Part shown: positions 61,934-64,000 of the stretch, one piece after another
Position numbering within the stretch: position 1 is the first letter of the stretch
How the letters are laid out: each line of letters starts with the position of its first letter
Translations under genes and position numbers: made by a program
DNA from: Candidatus Lachnocurva vaginae
GTDB lineage: Bacteria > Bacillota > Clostridia > Lachnospirales > Lachnospiraceae
Reading direction: 5' to 3'
Length of the DNA: 64,000 nucleotides
Assembly: GCA_011082265.1 (NCBI GenBank)
Contig: CP049781.1
Coordinates: forward strand, 1,493,501-1,557,500
Notes under the pieces: model-generated
Told to the model about the DNA's origin: nothing
Seen by the model: only the letters and a program-made list of their open reading frames with translations
The model's database searches: none

Positions 61934-61969
61934 ATAAATTACACTATATAAATTACACTATATAAATTA
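61934..61969. repeat. 14-bp tandem repeat upstream of the giant gene
   Basis: ATAAATTACACTAT is present at 61934-61947 and 61948-61961, with a partial third copy to 61969. It is 66-100 bp above the giant gene's start, where a promoter or operator should be. The rest of the 61869-62135 gap is AT-rich, with no gene seen. Confidence 0.75.
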
Positions 61970-62135
61970 TATTCAATTCAAAATAACCCCACATATAGTA
62001 TATGTTAAAAAAGCATATAATTCACCTGTTCAAGTAATTTATCGGTAAAAAAATTATTTTATTTAATTGATTTTTTATTTTTTTACAATTTTTTATAATT
62101 ATTTTACACAAATTCTAAAAAAGGGCATAAAAAAA

Positions 62136-62209
62136 TCGATGCGACAGGATTCGAACCTGCGACCTCAGCGTCCCGAACGCTGCGCTCTACCAAACTGAGC
62201 CACGCATCG
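62136..62209 (-). tRNA. tRNA-Pro (anticodon CGG)
   Basis: Reverse complement folds with acceptor CGATGCG/CGCATCG and discriminator A (62136). The anticodon stem is CAGCG/CGCTG with loop TTCGGGA, giving CGG. The T-arm is GCAGG TTCGAAT CCTGT. CCA is not encoded. Confidence 0.95.
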
Positions 62210-62350
62210 AAATATTTACAGCATTTGTATTCTATCAAAAAATACCTTATGTTTCAATAAGTACTTTTTATTCATTTTTTGCTTTAAACTCGAACTTAAT
62301 TAATATATTTTTAAAAGCTATACTATAAACTTATTGATTTGCTTTCTATA

Positions 62351-64000
62351 TTATTGTGATTTTGTCGATTCTTCTGATGCTTCTGGAGAAAGCAAAGAAG
62401 CAGGAGTAAAGTCTAAAGGTTCAAGTCCCTGATTCATATATTCCATAAAATCATGCCATATTCTAAGTGGAAATGAATCACCTCTCGATAAATCCATAGG
62501 TTTTGGTCTATCATATCCGGTCCAAACGCTTGTTGTGTAGTATTTTGTATATCCTACAAACCAACCGTCCTTATTATCGTTAGTTGTTCCTGTTTTTCCT
62601 GCACAAGGCATAACAGAAAGTGCATATCCCGCTCCTGTTCCTCGTATCATTACTCCTTTTAATATATCTGTCATCTGTCTTGCTGCATCGACATTATATA
62701 CATTGGTTTCTGCTTGTTTATTTTGATATATTAATTTTCCTCCTGCAGTTGTTATCTGATTTATACAAGTTGATTTTCTCATATTTCCGTCATTTTCAAT
62801 AGCTGCAAATCCCCTTGCCATTTCAAGTGGAGAAACACCATCAGTAAGTCCACCGATAGATGCTGCCATTACAGCATCTTTTGAAGAAATTTTTTCAAAT
62901 CCTAATTTATATAAATAATTAAGTCCTTTATAAGGTGTAAGTTCTTCAAACAGCTTCCATGCTACCGTATTTTTTGAAAGTTCAACAGCTCTTCTAAGTG
63001 TCATATGCCCCGAAAAAACTCCGTCCGCATTTTTAGGTCCATCCGGTATCGCTTCATCAATAACATCGGAATCCGCTGTATATCCTCTCTCAATCATAGG
63101 TGTATAAACAAGTAGCGGTTTTATCGAACTTCCGGGCTGTCTAAAGCTTTGAAATGCACGATTTAATGTATATCCTGTATGCTCGCTGCTTCGCCCTCCT
63201 ATTATTGCTTTTACCATTCCCGTACTATTATCAATACAAACGCCGGCACTTTGAAGTTCAAAAACTCCATCCTTATTTTTCGACAGATTTCTCGCTAAAG
63301 CACCGTCCAAAATTTCCTGAAATTTATTTTGCACATCCATATCGAGGGAGGTATAAATTCTATATCCCCCGGTATAAAGTTTTTTATTGTTTTTAGCATA
63401 AGACTTTTTATATTCGTCCTTATACTCCTTCTCATCCTCTGCTGTGTCAAACTGATTTTTAAATACAAATCCGTCAGCTTCCATAAGTGCTTCAGTTGCA
63501 CATTTTCGCATAAATGTTTCCATATAATCGTGTGAAACATCAACATTCTTTTTAAGGCCTATATCTTCAGCTTTTGCTGTAGCATATTCTTTTGACTTTA
63601 TAATATTGTCAAGATACATGCTTTTTAAAATTCTATTTCTTCTTTTTATTGTATTATTCTTATGTAAAATTGGATCGTAAAGATTCGGCCTATTCGGAAT
63701 TGCCATAAGAAATGCTGTCTGAGACAAATCAAGTTCATCCACGCTCTTTGAAAAATACCCTTGCGACGCTGCTTGAACGCCATAATATCCATTTGCAAAA
63801 TATATATTATTAAGGTAAAACTCTAAAATATCATTTTTTGAATATTTTTTTTCGAGTTCTACAGCAATATATATTTCTTCTATTTTTCGCTGCCAAGTTT
63901 TATCATTATTTAAAAATACATTTCTGGCAAGTTGCTGAGTTATCGTGCTTCCACCCTGTTTTATCTCTCCATTTCTTAGCATTGCCCATGCTGCTCGTAT
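62351..64000 (-). CDS. Class A penicillin-binding protein, N-terminus beyond the window edge
   Basis: Bifunctional wall synthase: glycosyltransferase 51 plus transpeptidase. The frame is open through position 64000; the first visible residues before MLRNGEIK are IRAAWA. The GT51 motif GGSTITQQLARN follows, then LEFYLNNIYFANGYYGVQAAS. The transpeptidase has the SxxK motif in QPGSSIKPL, the SKN motif, and KTGTT. About 549 residues are seen, so the N-terminal membrane anchor and the start of the GT domain are missing. The Ser- and Glu-rich tail (ASEESTKSQ) is short. It is probably a PBP1-like enzyme for general peptidoglycan growth. Confidence 0.93.
   Translation of the reverse strand: MRAAWAMLRNGEIKQGGSTITQQLARNVFLNNDKTWQRKIEEIYIAVELEKKYSKNDILEFYLNNIYFANGYYGVQAASQGYFSKSVDELDLSQTAFLMAIPNRPNLYDPILHKNNTIKRRNRILKSMYLDNIIKSKEYATAKAEDIGLKKNVDVSHDYMETFMRKCATEALMEADGFVFKNQFDTAEDEKEYKDEYKKSYAKNNKKLYTGGYRIYTSLDMDVQNKFQEILDGALARNLSKNKDGVFELQSAGVCIDNSTGMVKAIIGGRSSEHTGYTLNRAFQSFRQPGSSIKPLLVYTPMIERGYTADSDVIDEAIPDGPKNADGVFSGHMTLRRAVELSKNTVAWKLFEELTPYKGLNYLYKLGFEKISSKDAVMAASIGGLTDGVSPLEMARGFAAIENDGNMRKSTCINQITTAGGKLIYQNKQAETNVYNVDAARQMTDILKGVMIRGTGAGYALSVMPCAGKTGTTNDNKDGWFVGYTKYYTTSVWTGYDRPKPMDLSRGDSFPLRIWHDFMEYMNQGLEPLDFTPASLLSPEASEESTKSQ

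Noticed and set aside
61934..61969. NrdR-like sites upstream of the giant gene (ACACTAT pieces).
   Set aside because: Only the left half matches, no GTGT arm, 14-bp spacing, and no nrd gene there.

Overview
The window is AT-rich, densely coded DNA (about 30 % G+C by eye) from a Gram-positive anaerobe of the class Clostridia. The family looks closest to Lachnospiraceae, but that is an inference from gene content and order (murC-dnaD-dnaI-long prs, a class B sortase with a long cytoplasmic part, a giant protein with YTG repeats) and was not tested. Most genes are core functions on the minus strand. Three tRNA genes (Gly-CCC, Leu-TAA, Pro-CGG) and many intrinsic terminators are readable.

Layout. 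1-2848: cell-wall precursor genes, a ddl truncated by the window edge and a membrane-anchored MurF-like ligase. 2927-7537: an alpha/beta hydrolase, an XRE regulator, long-form hpf, an SDR reductase, tRNA-Gly and murI. 7590-11404: the yhaN-yhaO nuclease pair. 11536-15407: class Ib ribonucleotide reductase nrdF-nrdI-nrdE behind a promoter carrying two NrdR boxes 31 bp apart. 15413-18743: a glycosyltransferase-GtrA fusion, an NhaC-type antiporter and tRNA-Leu. 18911-18990: a candidate small RNA with C-rich loops. 19084-23867: ftsH, hpt, tilS, divIC, rqcP and hup, the order known from Bacillus but without the sporulation genes usually between them. 24110-29005: PEGA lipoprotein, cca, short-type proS and an RluA-type pseudouridine synthase. 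29085-33952: a two-component system, metK under a SAM-I riboswitch, and an HD-GYP protein lacking two metal ligands. 33996-39914: murA, mfd, pth, spoVG. 40211-45131 (plus strand): murC, then dnaD-like and dnaI-like helicase-loading genes with DnaA boxes upstream, and a long prs.

45232-61868 is the accessory part, an envelope locus: an unrecognised 799-residue membrane-anchored protein divergent from an LtaS-family enzyme, a small leucine-rich-repeat protein with a PKTAG-type sorting tail, a class B sortase with a 214-residue cytoplasmic region, and a 2960-residue secreted protein with about 26 degenerate repeats. A class A penicillin-binding protein is cut by the right edge.

The genes fit a non-sporulating, wall-building anaerobe: precursor synthesis (murI, ddl, MurF-like, murA, murC), wall assembly (PBP, divIC), surface decoration (LtaS-like, sortase, surface proteins) and housekeeping. 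The least explained items are the candidate sRNA, the sortase locus, the membrane MurF-like protein, the degenerate HD-GYP protein and the many short tandem duplications in the intergenic gaps.
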